This document shows, in pieces, positions 11,672-26,134 of a DNA stretch of 64,000 bases. Below the pieces are notes generated by a model. The model saw nothing but the letters and a program-made list of their open reading frames with translations, had not been told where the DNA came from and searched no databases. The stretch comes from Mercurialis annua. Its lineage: Eukaryota; Streptophyta; Magnoliopsida; Malpighiales; Euphorbiaceae. The stretch covers positions 28,347,501 through 28,411,500 of the forward strand of contig NC_065577.1 of the NCBI RefSeq assembly GCF_937616625.2. The letters run 5' to 3'. The position numbers and the translations under genes were made by a program. How positions within the stretch are numbered: position 1 is the stretch's first letter; the number at the start of each line of letters is the position of its first letter.

Positions 11672-11990
11672 CGCTTGTAATTTGATTAATTAGATTCTAA
11701 GTATATATGTGATATATGCTTATTGTATGTTCTGTTTTGAAAAAGGGGTTGTTTTCCGAAACCATATTAAAGGAATTATAATTCGTTGTAATTATATATA
11801 AATCGTTTATGTGATTAAATTGTATGAAAAACAGTATGAAGAATTAATTTGATTTATCGTTTAATGTGATTAAAATTTTGAATATACTGTTCTAAATTAG
11901 TATTACGTTTTAATTTGATTAAAGGTTAGTAGTATTAATTTCCATACGAATTGATAAGAAAAGAGGAAACAGATTAATAAAACTATTTTT

Positions 11991-12285
11991 GAATAGGATT
12001 TGTAAACTGTTTATGAAACTGTTTTAATTCTATTAGGAAAACTGTTTTTGAATTGGATTAGTAAACTGTTTGTGAAACTGTTTTTAACTCTATTAGTAAT
12101 TCTGTTTTGAATAGGATTAGTAAACAGTTTGTGAAACTGTTTTGATTCTATTAGTAATTTTGTGTTGAATAGGATTAAGTTAACTGTTTATGAAACTATT
12201 GTTAATTCTATTAATAAAACTGTGTTTAATTATGTTATGAACATAATTTATAAAACTGTCTTTAATTCAGTTATGAGCTGAATTA
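11991..12285. repeat. 59 bp tandem repeat in the copia K leader
   Basis: Units beginning gaataggatta/gaattggatta start at 11991, 12050, 12109 and 12167, with a degraded unit from about 12227. Each contains aactgtttrtgaaactgtttt. It lies in the untranslated leader between the primer-binding site and gag. Confidence 0.85.
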
Positions 12286-12464
12286 ATGAAACTGTTATTA
12301 TTTAAGTGTTAAATAAAATGTTTCTGATCAGTTTTTAAGATGCAGCAATTAGGGTTTTAGGGTTATTTTAATCTGTTTCGAACATATTAAAATAGACCGT
12401 AATCAATTAAGATTATTGATTTCGGATAAATAAATTTTAAGTCTGTAACATGTGATAAAAACCG

Positions 12465-12580
12465 TCTAGGGCTCTGCCCCCGGGCCCCGCTAGGGGCGCT
12501 GCCCCTTGGATCCCGCTGCAGGCGCTGCCCCCAGACCCCGCCAAGGGGCCGAGCCCCTTAGACCCTGCTGATATACCCCA
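12465..12580. repeat. GC-rich palindromic island in the copia K leader
   Basis: About 115 bases of GC-rich DNA in an otherwise AT-rich leader, with repeated ggcgctgcccc and ccccgc phrases that can pair with each other. Its role is unknown; leader structure affecting packaging or translation is one possibility. Confidence 0.6.
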
Positions 12581-13280
12581 TTAAGGACCGTTATCCTTTT
12601 TAAGCCGGCGTATTTTTGCCATGTATTTTATTTTAATACTTTAAATGATAATTATTAAATATGATTTAAATTATCATGAATAACATATTTATGTGATTGT
12701 TGTTAAATATGATTTAAAATAGTGAAATAATATGTTTTTAATGTTTATCTTATTGGTTATATGCTTTGCATGATCATTTTATATGTGATAAGATAGGATA
12801 ATTAAATAGGATAAATAACAAATTTTTATTTAATATTAAGTTTTCAATAAATCTCCCATTATAATAACACTTATCAAGACTAGATTGCTATGTATAGGAT
12901 ATGCCAAAGCATAATGTATAAAGTCATCTAAGTAAGATAAGTTGGATAAAAGTGATATCCATATGTTTGATTTGGTTAGACTTAACTAGGTTATCAAAAT
13001 AGTTTTGAACCTAGGGTATAAGATAGAATATCAAGATGACATGTGATGTTAATATTCTATATTCAAGAATTGCATGAGATGTAATTGGTAAAGTGTTACC
13101 TACCTAAATAAACCACACTTAAAGTGATAAGCTAAAGCTTACTTGAAGTAGGGTGAAATATGGATCTTGTCCCACTATTATTTTTCAAATTGTTGAAATT
13201 GATGCCAAGGGTTTTTATATGGATATATGTTGTGGGAATTTTACTGTGCCTTTTATTAAATGCTATCTGTATATTTATTG

Positions 13281-14115
13281 TTGTAGAGGCTTCAAACACT
13301 ACACATACTTTATCAGTGCGATCAATCCTTGAGAAGGATAAGCTAAATGGCACTAACTTTCTGGACTGGTACAAAATCTAAGAATTGTTCTTAGACAAGA
13401 AAGAAAGGAATATATCCTTGATCAACCCCTCCCTGAGGAACTAGCTCCCGCTGCTACTAGAGCTCAAAGGGATGCTTATATGAAGCATCTCAATGACTCT
13501 ACTGATGTCACTTGCATTATGCTTGGATGCATGGAGAATGAACTCCAAAAGAAAATGATGGAATTGGATGCGAACACCATGATTGTTGATCTCATGGAAA
13601 TGTTCAAAGAGAGAGCAAGAATTGAGAGGTTCAATACCATCAAGGATTTTCTTTCTTGCAAGTTGACTACTAGCGGCTCAGTTAGTCCTCATGTTTTGAA
13701 GATGAAAGGTCATCTTGAACATTTGGACAAGCTTGGTCTCCCAATTGCCCAAGACTTGGCTACAGACATTGTTCTCCAATCTTTGCCTGAGGCTTATGAT
13801 GGTTTCATCATGAACTTTAATATGCATGATATGGAGAAGACCATCACAGAGTTGCATGGGATGCTTCAAACTGCTGAAAAGAGCATCAAGAATGAGATTA
13901 AGGATGTTTTTATGGTCAACAAGGGAAATGGTATGAAAAGGTCTGGTAAGGGCAAGGGAAAGGCTTCCAAGAAGTCTAAGCCCAAGTCCAAGCCCAAGAC
14001 CAAGGATGAACCCAAAGCAAAACCGCCAAAGGAAGGAACTTGCTTTTTCTGCAAGGAACCTGGACATTGGAAAAGGAATTGCAAGAAATATCTGGATGAT
14101 CTGAAGAATAACTAG
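13281..14115 (+). pseudogene. Copia K gag
   Basis: Copia-type capsid protein. The conserved start region (RSILEKDKLNGTNFLDWY) reads from about 13287 in one frame. A one-base loss near 13375 moves the rest to another frame, which continues to a TAG at 14113-14115. A Lys-rich stretch precedes the zinc knuckle CFFCKEPGHWKRNC (CX2CX4HX4C, about 14041-14082), which binds nucleic acid. The original start codon is not clear. In intact relatives gag and pol form one ORF, so the TAG is a lesion. Confidence 0.85.
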
Positions 14116-17100
14116 GGTAGTGAGACTACCGCTTCAGGTATTCATGTTATAGAAATTAATCTTTCTACTTCTGATTCATGGGTATTAGATACTGGATCTG
14201 GATCTCACATTTGTACTAATGTGCAGGGTCTCAAAAGGAGTAGAAGTTTGATAAAAGCCGAAGTGGACATACGAGTTGGCAATGGAGCAAGAGTTGCTGC
14301 TTTAGCTGTAGGGACTTATGAGTTATCTTTGCCTAGTTGACTTATTTTATCTTTGAATAATTGTTATTATGTACCTACCATGTGTAGGAATATTATTTAT
14401 GTTTCTTGTTTGGACAAGGATAGTTTTGAATTTATTATTAGGAATAATAAATGCAGTATTTCGCTTAATAACATTATTTATGGATATGCTCCACGCATTA
14501 GTGGTCTTTATATTTTGAATGTTGAAGACACTAATGAAAAATCAATCTATAACATCAATGCTAAGAAGTTTAAGTCAAATGATTTAAACGCTACTTATCT
14601 CTGGCATTGTCGTTTAGGCCATATAAATGAGAAACGCATTTCAAAGATTCAAGGAGATGGACTTTTGAATTCATTTGATTATGAATCATTTGAAACATGT
14701 GAATCTTGTCTAGTGGGAAAAATGACAAAAACACATTTTATTGGACAAGGTGAAAGAGCTAAAAGCTTATTGGGCCTTATACATACAGATGTATGTGGTC
14801 CGTTAAGTACAAATGCTAGAGGTGGATTTTAGTACTTCATTGCTTTTACTGATGATCTCAGTAGATATGGTTATGTTTATCTGATGAAACATAAATTTGA
14901 ATCTTTTGAAAAGTTCAAAATATTTAAGAATGAAGTACAAAATCAACTTGGTAAAAATATTATAACACTAAGATCTGATCGAGGTGGTGAATGTTTAAGC
15001 CAAGAATTTGTAGATCATCTAAGAGATTGTGGAATCATTCCTCAATTGACTCCACCTGGAACGCCACAATGGAATGGTGTGTCTGAACGGAGAAATCAAA
15101 CTCTATTGGATATGGTTCGATCAATGATGAGTCAAACTGATCTTCCAATCTCATTTTGGGGTTATGCTTTAGAAACCGCTGCATTCATTTTGAATAGAGT
15201 TCTATCAAAGGCAATTGAAAAGACACCATATGAGATATGGACTGTAAAAACTCCTAGTTTGTCTTTTCTTAAGATTTGGGGATGTCAAGCTTATGTGAAG
15301 CGCCTAATTTCAGATAAATTATCACCCAAATCTGACAAATGCCTTTTTGTAGGATATCCTAAAGAAACTAAAGGATATTACTTCTACAATGCTTATGAGA
15401 ACAAACTGTTTGTTGCTCGAAATGGTATCTTTTTGGAAAGATAATTTATTTCCAAAGGAACCAGTGGGAGTATAGTACAACTTGAAGAAATTCAAGAACC
15501 ACAAAAGTAGCATTGTACCAAGTATGGAACCTCAAAGGAATCAACAAGAAATTGCTGAACCAGTACAAGTACCACAAGGTCAAAGGAGGTCTGGTAGGAC
15601 ACGTCATAATCCTATGAGATATGGATTTCTCATTACTGAGAGCAATGATGTGATGATTGTGGATCAAGAAGAACCCACATCCTATCAAGAGGCCATAAAT
15701 AGTCCTGACTCTGAAAAATGGCTCGAAGCCATGAGATCTGAAATGCAATCCATGTATGATAATCAAGTTTGGACCTTGATTGACCCAATGGATGATGTAA
15801 AAACCATTGGGTGCAAATGGGTCTTCAAAATGAAGACTAACATGGATGGCAATGTGCATACCTATAAAGCAAGACTAGTTGCAAAAGGTTTCAGACAAAT
15901 ACATGGTATAGACTATGATGAAACTTTTTCAACAGTTACTATGCTCAAATCCATTCAAATTCTTCTTGCCATAGCTGCATATTATGACTATGAGATATGG
16001 CAAATGGATGTCAAAACAACGTTTCTTAATGGAAACTTTCTTGAGTATGTGTACATGACACAACCTGAGGGTTTTTCCAGTCCAGAGAATTCTGGAAAGG
16101 TTTGCAAGCTTCAAAAACCCATTTATGGATTAAAGCAAGCTTCTCCGAGTTGGAATCTTCGTTTTGATGAAGCTATCAAAGAGTTTGGATTCATCAAGAA
16201 TGAAGATGAACCTTGTGTATACAAGAAGGTTAGTGGGAGCGCGATTGTTTTCTTAGTGCTTTATGTTGATGACATACTACTCATTGGAAACGAAATTCCC
16301 ATACTGCAAAATGGTAAATTATGGTTAGGGAAGTGTTTTTCAATGAAAGACTTGGGCGATGCTGCTTATATATTCGGCATCAAGATCTATAGAGATAGAT
16401 CTAGAAGACTCACTGGCCTAAGTCAAAGCACTTAAGTTGATAAGGTATTAAACAAGTTTAGTATGCAAGACTCCAAGAGAGGATTCTTGCCAATGTCACA
16501 TGGCATCAGTCTCGGCAAGACTCAGTTTCCTAAGACACATGATGAGCGAGACCGCATGAGTAAGATTCCATATGCTTCTGCTATTGGATCTATCATGTAT
16601 GCAATGTTGTGCACTCGACCTGATGTCTCGTATGCTTTGAGTACAACGAGCAGATACCAGTCAAATCCAGGTGAAAGTCACTGGGCAGCAGTTAAGAACA
16701 TCCTTATGTACTTGAGAAGAACCAAGGATGTATTCTTGCTATATGGTGGTCAGGAAGATGAGCTGATTATAAAGGGTTACACAAACGCTAGCTTCCAAAC
16801 TGACATTGATGATTATAAATCACAGTCAGGATACGTGTTTTGTTTGAATGGAGGTGCTTTCAGCTGGAAGAGCTTGAAGCAGGACACCGTTGCTGATTCT
16901 ACAACAGAAGCTGAGTATATAGCTGCTTCAGACGCAGCTAAGGAGGCTATTTGGATCAAGAAGTTCATAACTGGATTAGGAGTTGTTCCTAGTATATCCG
17001 ATCCAGTGAACTTGTTATGTGATAACAATGGGGCAATAGCACAAGCAAAGGAGCCCAGATCACATCAGCGATCCAAACACATACTTAGGCGTTATCATCT

Positions 17101-17194
17101 CATTCGAGAAATCATTCAAAAAGAAGACGTGAAGATATGCAGAGTTTCGACAAATGATAATGTTGTTGATCCGCTAACTAAGGCTCTTCCATAG
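14116..17194 (+). pseudogene. Copia K pol (protease, integrase, RT, RNase H)
   Basis: Domain order PR-INT-RT-RH marks Ty1/copia. Protease has LDTGSGSH (about 14185). Integrase has the HHCC zinc site (WHCRLGH... CESC), then the first catalytic Asp in HTDVCGP, the second in SDRGGEC and Glu in NGVSERR. Reverse transcriptase has YVDDILLIGN (16262-16291). RNase H reads TNASFQTD where the catalytic Asp is expected, so Asn (codon 16784-16786) replaces it. Stops at 14338, 14830, 15442 and 16433 and a frameshift near 15500 make it non-functional. The region ends DPLTKALP before the purine tract. Confidence 0.92.
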
Positions 17195-18197
17195 CCTAAG
17201 CATGAGAGTTATACTAGGTCCATGGGTATTAGATTTAATGTAGATTGGGCCTAGTGCAAGTGGGAGATTGTTAGTGATATGCACTAGGTCAATCATGTTT
17301 GACCATGTATTGACTTTATCGTTTTGTTATTTATTGAGTGGCTGTTTTTATCATTTTATATTATGATTAAAATACTTTAATGGTTAATTCTTTCTAAGGT
17401 CATCAAGTATTTGACTTGATAGTAGAACCCTTAGCTTTAATAAAGAATTATATTCCATCTATCCCTAGTCTTAATAGAACATTGAGACTAGTATGATGTT
17501 GACTGATAATCATGTTTTACTAATCATGTATATGAGATATTAAGTCAAATCATAGGTGATATTTGAGAAATAAGGCACTGGATGACCCACTTTGAGAATA
17601 CTACAAAGATCACTGTCATAAGTAATTCTCATTACAGTTATATCAGTATAATCCTTTGACCTTGAAATCATCATGGATTTCTACATAGTTATTTCATATT
17701 TTGATATAGTCTTACATTATCTTTAACAGGATAATGGAATAGATTGTCATTGGATATGAAAGTAACTATGTGAGAAATGTGAGTGACTGAGATAGAATTT
17801 GTCTCTCATTTATTTGAGTAAGATATCTATGGGCCCCTTCAAGAAGATAGACTGAAGGAAATGCATGGCCATGCTAAATGAATTGATAAAGAGTTATCAT
17901 TTTCAGTCTACTTGGAATCAGGAAACTAATGATTGAATGTGATAAGGATTACAGGACTATGCCTTATATTCAATCAGGATATCGAGTGACAAAGAGATTA
18001 AAATATTATTGTAAATGGTTAAATCGGATAATCGATATTCATATAACTTGGGTAGTCATAATGTCTTGCTAGAGGCCGCTTAACGTTATATGAACCTACA
18101 GGGTCGCACACTAAGAACATGCCCAAAACAGTTATGGGTTGTACAAGCCTAGTGGAATTAAGTGATTAATAGTTTATTATATATATAATTCATAAAA

Positions 18198-18241
<44 letters not shown>

Positions 18242-18416
18242 TATTATAATTATTATCTTCAAAAAATAATAAATTAAGAAAAACACTTATCCTTACAATG
18301 AGATTGAAATACGAGTTTGTCTCAAACCCTAGTGTTGTTGTATGACTATAAATATACATTAAGGAATGAGTTTGAGAAGTACGAAATTCATTATTCACTA
18401 AATCACTAAATAATTC

Positions 18417-21400
18417 TGTCACGACCCAAAATCGAAGGCCGCGACCGGCGCTAGGGAATGGGAATTGTAGTTCCGAAACCCGTAGCAAGCCTGAAATTCA
18501 CTAAAACTTTTTCGCAATTATCATATAAACCTTGACCTTACAAACGGAAGCATTTAACAAAACAAAGATACATTCATATACACTAGTAAAGTCTTACAAC
18601 TTGCTCGGGCTTATCGTTTCCGTATCAGGTACGTACTAGCCCGGCATAAACTACTAGTGTCAAAGTCACTTCACGGGTATCTACCTCCGTGGAACAAATA
18701 CAATAATCGTAGCCAACAAAGCGTATATTTAATGACAACAACTATAGACATCATAAAAACATGTTAATATGCTAGGCCACGACACCGGTCAGACTCACAC
18801 TACTGCAGCAACTACGAAAGTCGGGACTGTACATAGCCCAAAGGAACCTCTGGTCAAAGAAGGACTTCTAGCCACGTCTAGAATCTAGGTACCTGAAAAA
18901 CACACTATTGGGGGGTCAGCTATTAAGCTGAGTGAGTTATACTTTACTTACCATATTATCAAAATAAGCATCGCATTTTAAAAACATTTTTAAAATATTT
19001 ATACAATCATATTTTTAAACAATTCCAACATATACAATCACAGCAATTGCAAACAATTCACTAAATACAAGTATTTGATCCGATCGAAACCTTAATCTTA
19101 AACTCCTTATCCTCTCCTAATCCATATCATATTCGAATCACATCGTCCGAGTGGCCGGGTCCCGAGATAGTTCGACCGAGTTACCCGCTACCACGTGGCA
19201 TAGTCCCGAGATAGTTCAACCGAGTTACATTATGCCACTACTTAATCCCAAGTTGTGGGTCCCGAGATAGTTCGACCGAGTTACCCACCAGATACGGGTC
19301 CCGAGATAGTTCGACCGAGTTACCTCGTATCTGCCACAATTATAATCCTTCTTTCCGATACCCAAACATATTCCATTTCATAATTATAAACATGATCAAC
19401 CTTTAATGAGCTCATATCAACGTATCTATGTACGAATATCTAGACTTTCATAAACACCGGTGATCACACGGCCTATTGACGCCCAATAGGTAGCTCGTTT
19501 CTTCGGATCATATACAAACTCACATTGGCAAATAATTGACAAGTTATAAGCAAAGTAATACAATTCATATATCAAACAAGTCAATCCAATACAATGTAGT
19601 TCACTCCATAAACAAACAAATTGAATATAATTCAATCATATACCAACAATCCAAATCAAACAATTCAACTCAAATAATTAATGCGATGCATTTAATAATA
19701 ATAATATATAGTATATATAAAATAGTTTGTAATACGATAATAAGAGTGAGTAAAATATACTCACTACTTGCTATCCATGATCTTCGATAACAGCTAGCGA
19801 CGTCACGTTCTGTAAGTTTCGGGTTCTACTGGTAGTCGCCACGTCAAGTCTACACAATTTCGATAATAACTCGAATTAATTACAATCTAACTATAATTAA
19901 TTAATCCAAAACTAGGTTTCTAGCCAATTTCGGCTATTGAAACCGTTCACTTAAAACAGTCCGACCCCTAAACAAAATTTACATTCTTAAAGTTAAGAAC
20001 GTCGCCTACAACTTTCATTTAGGTCTCGGACTGAGATTAGCACCCGAAGCTGTCGGAATTTGGCTCCGAAGTTAAGACCTTGGGCTGTTATAAAATTATA
20101 GAACTGCTCTACGCGACTTAATGTTCTGCCTTATACGAGCAGTTTAGAGTCCGATTCGACAAAAAGTTAAACTTAGACATTCGTAGATAACATCATTAAG
20201 TTTCTGTACCAATAAACGGAACTCAATTTGGACGTATACAACTCGAGATATGACCCGCGCACTAAGGCTGTTTTGCACAGCAAATTCTTGCAAAATGTCC
20301 AATTATCGTTTATACATTCGGATTGAAACTATTACGTGACGGAACTAAACATATCGATAGCATATTTTTATATCCATTAAATTCAGTCCTTAAACATGCT
20401 ATATCAAATCATTTTATCCAATGAAAACCTTAACTCATTATTTATTTTCAAACTATCTTTACGTCCAAATCGAATTAGCTCATAACGCTTAGCGTTTTCG
20501 TCAATTATGAGCGTAATTGGACTTCGGAGAAGGGGTGACTTCAGCCCCTTCCTCCTTTGCTTCCCTCCCCTATTTTGATAAGGGGAGGAGCTGATCATGG
20601 CCATCCCTCATCGCTCACAAACAAGTAACTAATAAACCTATCAAAACCAATCAATTACAACACGTAAACTTCATTTTTAAGCCTCAAATCATTATGGTCA
20701 CCATTATTATTCAAAACAGAAAATTAAGCTCTAACCCTTAACATACATCACACATAATTCACAACTCTCAAGTCTCACCAATTCAATCATTAAACTTTGC
20801 ATAAACCATCAATTTACTCATCATAAACATCATCTACACCATTAGAATCATCATCACCATTTAAGCTCATCAAACCAGAAAATTTAGAATTAAACCATAA
20901 CTATAATTACTGATTCTTACCTTGATTAACATATATAGATCAATAGAGCTCCTCCTCCTCGTTCCGTGGCCGCAAGAATCGTCCAATTCCGAGCTAAAAT
21001 GAATAAGTTATGCTAATTTGAAAATTTTCCATGGTTTAAGTTCAAAGGTTGAAGGTGATGAGTATTTGTTGCTGAACTCAAATGTAATTCTGAGTTTAAG
21101 ACTCAAAGTAATTGCCTTATATACTTATGGAAAAAGTCTCACTTGATCCCTAACATTGCCACCTCCTTAAACTTTGATTCGTAACTTTTCTTTCGTCCAA
21201 TTTAATCCGTTAATCGCTTAATCATTCAAACTCGATAAATTTCGTATTATTTATGTCCAAATAAATAATATCAACTTAATATCTCATAATTCCATCTCCG
21301 ATAATTTATTTTTTGCAATTTTTGGCTAAACCGCTCAAATTCCAATTTGAGGTAAAATGCAATTTTTCTCACTTTTTCCTTTCAAATTTTGCTTTAACAA

Positions 21401-21736
21401 ATATCGATATCCAATTATTCGATATTATTTTTTATAAGTCTAATTCCCGTCAATAATCTATTAAATTTCCATTTTCCGGAAATTAAATCCTTATTTTCCA
21501 ATTTTCGAGGTTAAGTGCAATTTATCTACTTTTTCATATTTTTCTTTTTAAGTCTAATTCCATTTTCTTTATGGAATTCTTGGTATTGAAATTTTCTTAT
21601 TAGAATCTCAATATCGACTTACTCGGCTCCTCTTTTATTTAATTATTTTCTGATAATTCCTTCTTTTGGCCGCTTTAACTATTTAAACTTAGACACGTTG
21701 CCTACTTTGGAAACGTCAAACATACGGGGTATTACA
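18417..21736 (-). repeat. Complete 3' LTR of gypsy element L
   Basis: 3320 bp, the best-preserved member of this LTR family here. It contains four copies of cgagatagttcgaccgag or a near match (about 19164-19325) and the hairpin CCTATTGACGCCCAATAGG (19472-19490) next to cacggtgatcac-like palindromes. Other members of the family are A, B, C, D, F, H and J. Confidence 0.93.
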
Positions 21737-24700
21737 TTCTTCCCCCCTTATAAAAATGCGTCCTCGAATTTTCCTATAATTCTTTTTCTGGTAAAGATCT
21801 TTCCATTTCTTTACATTATTTGCTTCATTATAACGATGGCGCGTAAACTTGTCATTTCAACTATTGCACATCTTCTGCGTCCTCCCGTATCTGTTTTATA
21901 TTCGTTTTCCATTACAACTGAATCCTACTTGTTATACGTTGGGAATTTATTCACGCTATCGGTTAACTTCTCGTAACCTTCTGTTCCTTAGTGTTAATAT
22001 TCTTTATCGTTCGTTCGTCGTTCCTTTTTCAATATCACCCAAGTCGTATTCCTATTGTATCATATTTGATACAACTTTAAGACGTCCTTTCAAATACCTT
22101 TAGTTATTAATCAAAATCTTAATTGATTAATTTAAAACAATTTAATTGAATAATTTAATATTTTAAGTTATTTTAAACTTTTCAAAAATTGCTCTTCTGG
22201 TCAACTTTGACCCTTAAGATCGCTTTTGTCGAGTAGCTCGTTTGTCAAACAAGGTTGGCAGTCTTATAGTCCTCAATTCCATCTTCAAATTTCATTTGAA
22301 CATCGGGTTCAAAATAGTTCTCGCTGATGTCTGAAACTAGCGCCGAAGTCGCTTTCCTGATTTAACTTTGGGGATGCACTTAACATCTCTTATAGGCTGA
22401 TGTTAAAGCCTATAAACCAAGCGTCTAAAAATGTCTTAATCTGAATTAATTTCAGTAATCTTATATTTTAATACCTCCTCTACAACTTTCGTGAAGAGTC
22501 AAATTCATTCCGACATCTCTTTGATTTCCGGATCTTCCTTAAAGTTGGCTGTTAGCCACACTTTTATCCTTTGATTAATTCATGCTTTTGGCTCGTCTTT
22601 GACCTTGAAAAATAACTAATCTAATTGAAAAAAGGCCATGATCAAATTATTCAAATTTGATCTATGCAATATCCTTTTCTTATATCCATTGATTTCTATA
22701 GAAAATAATCGGGTTTCGGGATCTGAATTTCGACCGAAACATAGCCTCGTGGCCAATTTAGAACCATGTTTTGTTGTTGCAAATTCCAACTTCATCTAGC
22801 TCACATATTCCTTTGTCGTTTACATTTAACGTTCACTTGGAATAAGTATAAGGTTGAATCCTTTACTTTATCTTAAAGCGTTACTCTCCATGTTCGGGTT
22901 ACAGTGTTTATCTGATCCGACAACGCGTACCACTTGTCTTATACGCAACTAACATCGTTCTTTTGGTCCTCCTTCTTTATCTCAATCCATCTCTCGATAT
23001 GTCATTATTAACATATATTTCTTATTTCCAAACTATGTCTTTTCTTGTCCTTTAGTCGTTTACGTTCTTCGCTATTTGTGATGAATTATTATTCCATAAT
23101 AATTCTATCGGTTTCCTTTCGATCATTTCTCAAATCTTAATCTTAGCCCTAACATTTTCTTGTTAGGATGTACTATCCTTGATAGTTTCTATCCTTATTT
23201 CGCATCGTATAAACTTTTACAGTTTATCGGAATCTGACGTCATTTCTCTTGACGTTTCTCATCTATCTCGTATCCGATCACGTCTATACTTATCTTTTTA
23301 TTTTACACTTCTGATGCGACACTCTAGTTAACCATTTACTTACTAATTTAGTCAACGGTTAGATTTATACGATCGTTCGTTTGATATCCTTGTCAAAGCT
23401 TGATGGTATATAGGAAATCTTGCCTTTTATACCAATAGCACACTTCATGGTCCTCTAGTTTTGAATCTCATGAAGTTAAATGCTCTTTATACATCCTTTA
23501 ACATGTGTCGCGTCCATCCTTCATGGCGCAACTCTTATCTCTTGATCCTTTCACTTCAATCGCCCACATCTGACTGGTAATACCTTTACCATTGTTCGAT
23601 GTAATCCTTTCCTTTTCTTATTATGTTTCTCGATTATTTCATCATTCCTATTATAATACTTTTCGATCACTTTATCCATCTCATTCCAATGTACATGTCG
23701 TACATGATACGTTTTGGTTCTTACAAACATATGACTATTGATTCCCTTATCATCGTCCGTTGAAGTTATTGTCTTCGTCTTATCGTATTTTTCAATTTTT
23801 TTGTACTTCTTGTTTCGATATCTCCAATATCGTCTATCGATATGAGGTAAACCTACTCCTTGTTCGCATTTGTCAACGTGTTGCATTTTTATTTGCGCGT
23901 ATATCTTTATATTGGACTCTTTCTGTCACCTGATCTATAGTGAGGTCGATCCTAGACTTATGTCAAACTCATCCTCTTGGTTCCTTTCGCCTGCGGCTAT
24001 ATCGAATCCATCTCTCAAATTGTTACATTAGGCATCTTTCAGTTAGCCTACCTTATTACGGTCTACTTCTCTTCTCATTTATTCTCGTCGAGTATTTCAG
24101 TATTGTACGCGTATGTTTTTAATCGTTCTTACCCTTATATGGTCTTTTCCATGGTCAGTATCTTCCTCGGATCTATACCCTTTCTCTTCTCGCTTTAGAT
24201 GTTGTAATTTCACCCCGTATCACACTTGGGTAAGCACAAATCTTAGGTACCTTACTGATATCTTACACGTCTCGCATCGATAAATTGCAATAATATTTAT
24301 TATCATTAGGGCTTCATTCTTATATTGGGGTGTATTTTATCACATACATTCATTCTTGTTTATCAAGAATCTTTTATTATTGTTGTCGCAGGACTTTACA
24401 TCTGAGTTTCTTACAAAACAAATATATTTCAAACATTGCTGGTGCACCAGTCTTTCAAACTCTTCTTTCGACTCAAATTCTTTTACTTTAACTCGTTTGA
24501 AAACATCGGTACAATTGTAGCTCAGAGTGATGACACCTCTCATCACCAAAGAGTTGCTGGATAAAACCACGTTCTTTTCGATGTTTATACAAATATGATG
24601 CATGATCTATATTTTTGAAAATCATTTTTTATGCATTGCTAACGTGATCATAATGTATCATATGCAAGGTCTGAGCACAATTTCACCATTTAAAATCACA

Positions 24701-26134
24701 AGATTTTCTTTCCTTGAAAACAGTCGTAAGTCCCTTCAGATTACACACCTTGCGACATTAATGACTTTCCATTATAATTTATTAGGGTTTATTATGATTT
24801 TGATATTGGAATTTTCGTCATCCTTTAACACTCATCTATGTGTTTTATATTCAATGCCATCCTCTTCTAGCATTGCTAAACAAATATTTCGTTTCCCCGT
24901 CTTCGATACTCACCCATATTTATACTTCACCACCTCGATCATATTCTTATCTCACATAGCCCTTAGACTCACGTGTCAATCTTTCATAGCATACTTTCTT
25001 TAATGTCGTTTACCATCCTTGTGGTAATGGAAACGTAATATAGGGGATTACGTTTCACGCCATGTAGATTACGTATGTTATGTATTTTATGCATTCTTAA
25101 TTTCAAGTATTGTATAAGTAACTATGTTTAGGATAAAGCCTATATGCGCGGGTTTCTCAATCTATCTCTATAGGCATTAATCCAAACAATACACAATTAT
25201 ATCAATGTATGTCATATCAATCCATCATAAAATAAACAAAACAATACAAACATTTCAATCACGTAAACATGTTTGGCACATAAGCATAGAAAGCATTTCG
25301 TACTTGAGGGCGTCTCACTGGACTCACCCTTCTCGGGTCGCAATGCCATATCCGCGTCCTCTAGCGCGTCTAGCACTGCCTCTACCTCTGTGCAAAATTG
25401 CGGGGTTATGCCAAATACTAGGAACATTACTCCTATGAAAAGGGAATGTTGGTCTCTCACGTCAAAAGAAGAAAGGTGGAATGGAATCGTCATTCCACTC
25501 ATGATTGCTTGCTGTCTGATGAGCTCTATCGGATAACATTCCTAAATACTTAGATGCATCGTTGTAAAGCTCAACAAAGTTGGGTCCTAAACCCCTAATT
25601 TACTAACGGTTCACCTCTTCGGACGGGTCTTACTCGCTTTCCTCACTAATTTCCATCTCCAGGACAATGGTCCTACCTTGAGTTTGAATATCTGATATGC
25701 ACTCATTCTAACATATCTCCGATAGTCTGTCAGTATCTACATGAAATTCATTTGATAAATAGGAGGCGCTTCCTCCTCTCCTGATACAACATGCAGCTGA
25801 GCTCCATTTTTGCTCAGATATGCTGAACAAGAACAATACTTAATCATGAGATACTGTCCAAACCACCTTTCCACAATATCCAATAATTTAATATATGATA
25901 TGCACTATCTAACTTAAAGTTTGACTAACTATCTAAGCATATCACATTCACTTAAACACTTAAGCAATCTCACACACACGCGTTCCACTCGGCAATAGAC
26001 AAACTATAACATCAAGCAAATTCAATCAGACACATATAATCAATAAGGCTCGACTCTATACGCTGCAGTAGTTCCTAGGTACTTAGGGTCAAAGAGGCAT
26101 TTTTAAAAGAGTGGCAGTGGTAACTGGACCAACT

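Noticed and set aside
13678..14067. 129-codon minus-strand ORF over copia gag
   Set aside because: It is the complement of the Lys/Pro-rich gag end; the sense frame has a zinc knuckle and clear homology.
15446..15859. 137-codon minus-strand ORF over the copia reverse transcriptase
   Set aside because: It mirrors the real RT frame and shows no domain.
24602..25003. 133-codon plus-strand ORF in element L
   Set aside because: It lies antisense to the element, is rich in Phe/Ile/Leu from AT-rich DNA and has no domain; likely chance.
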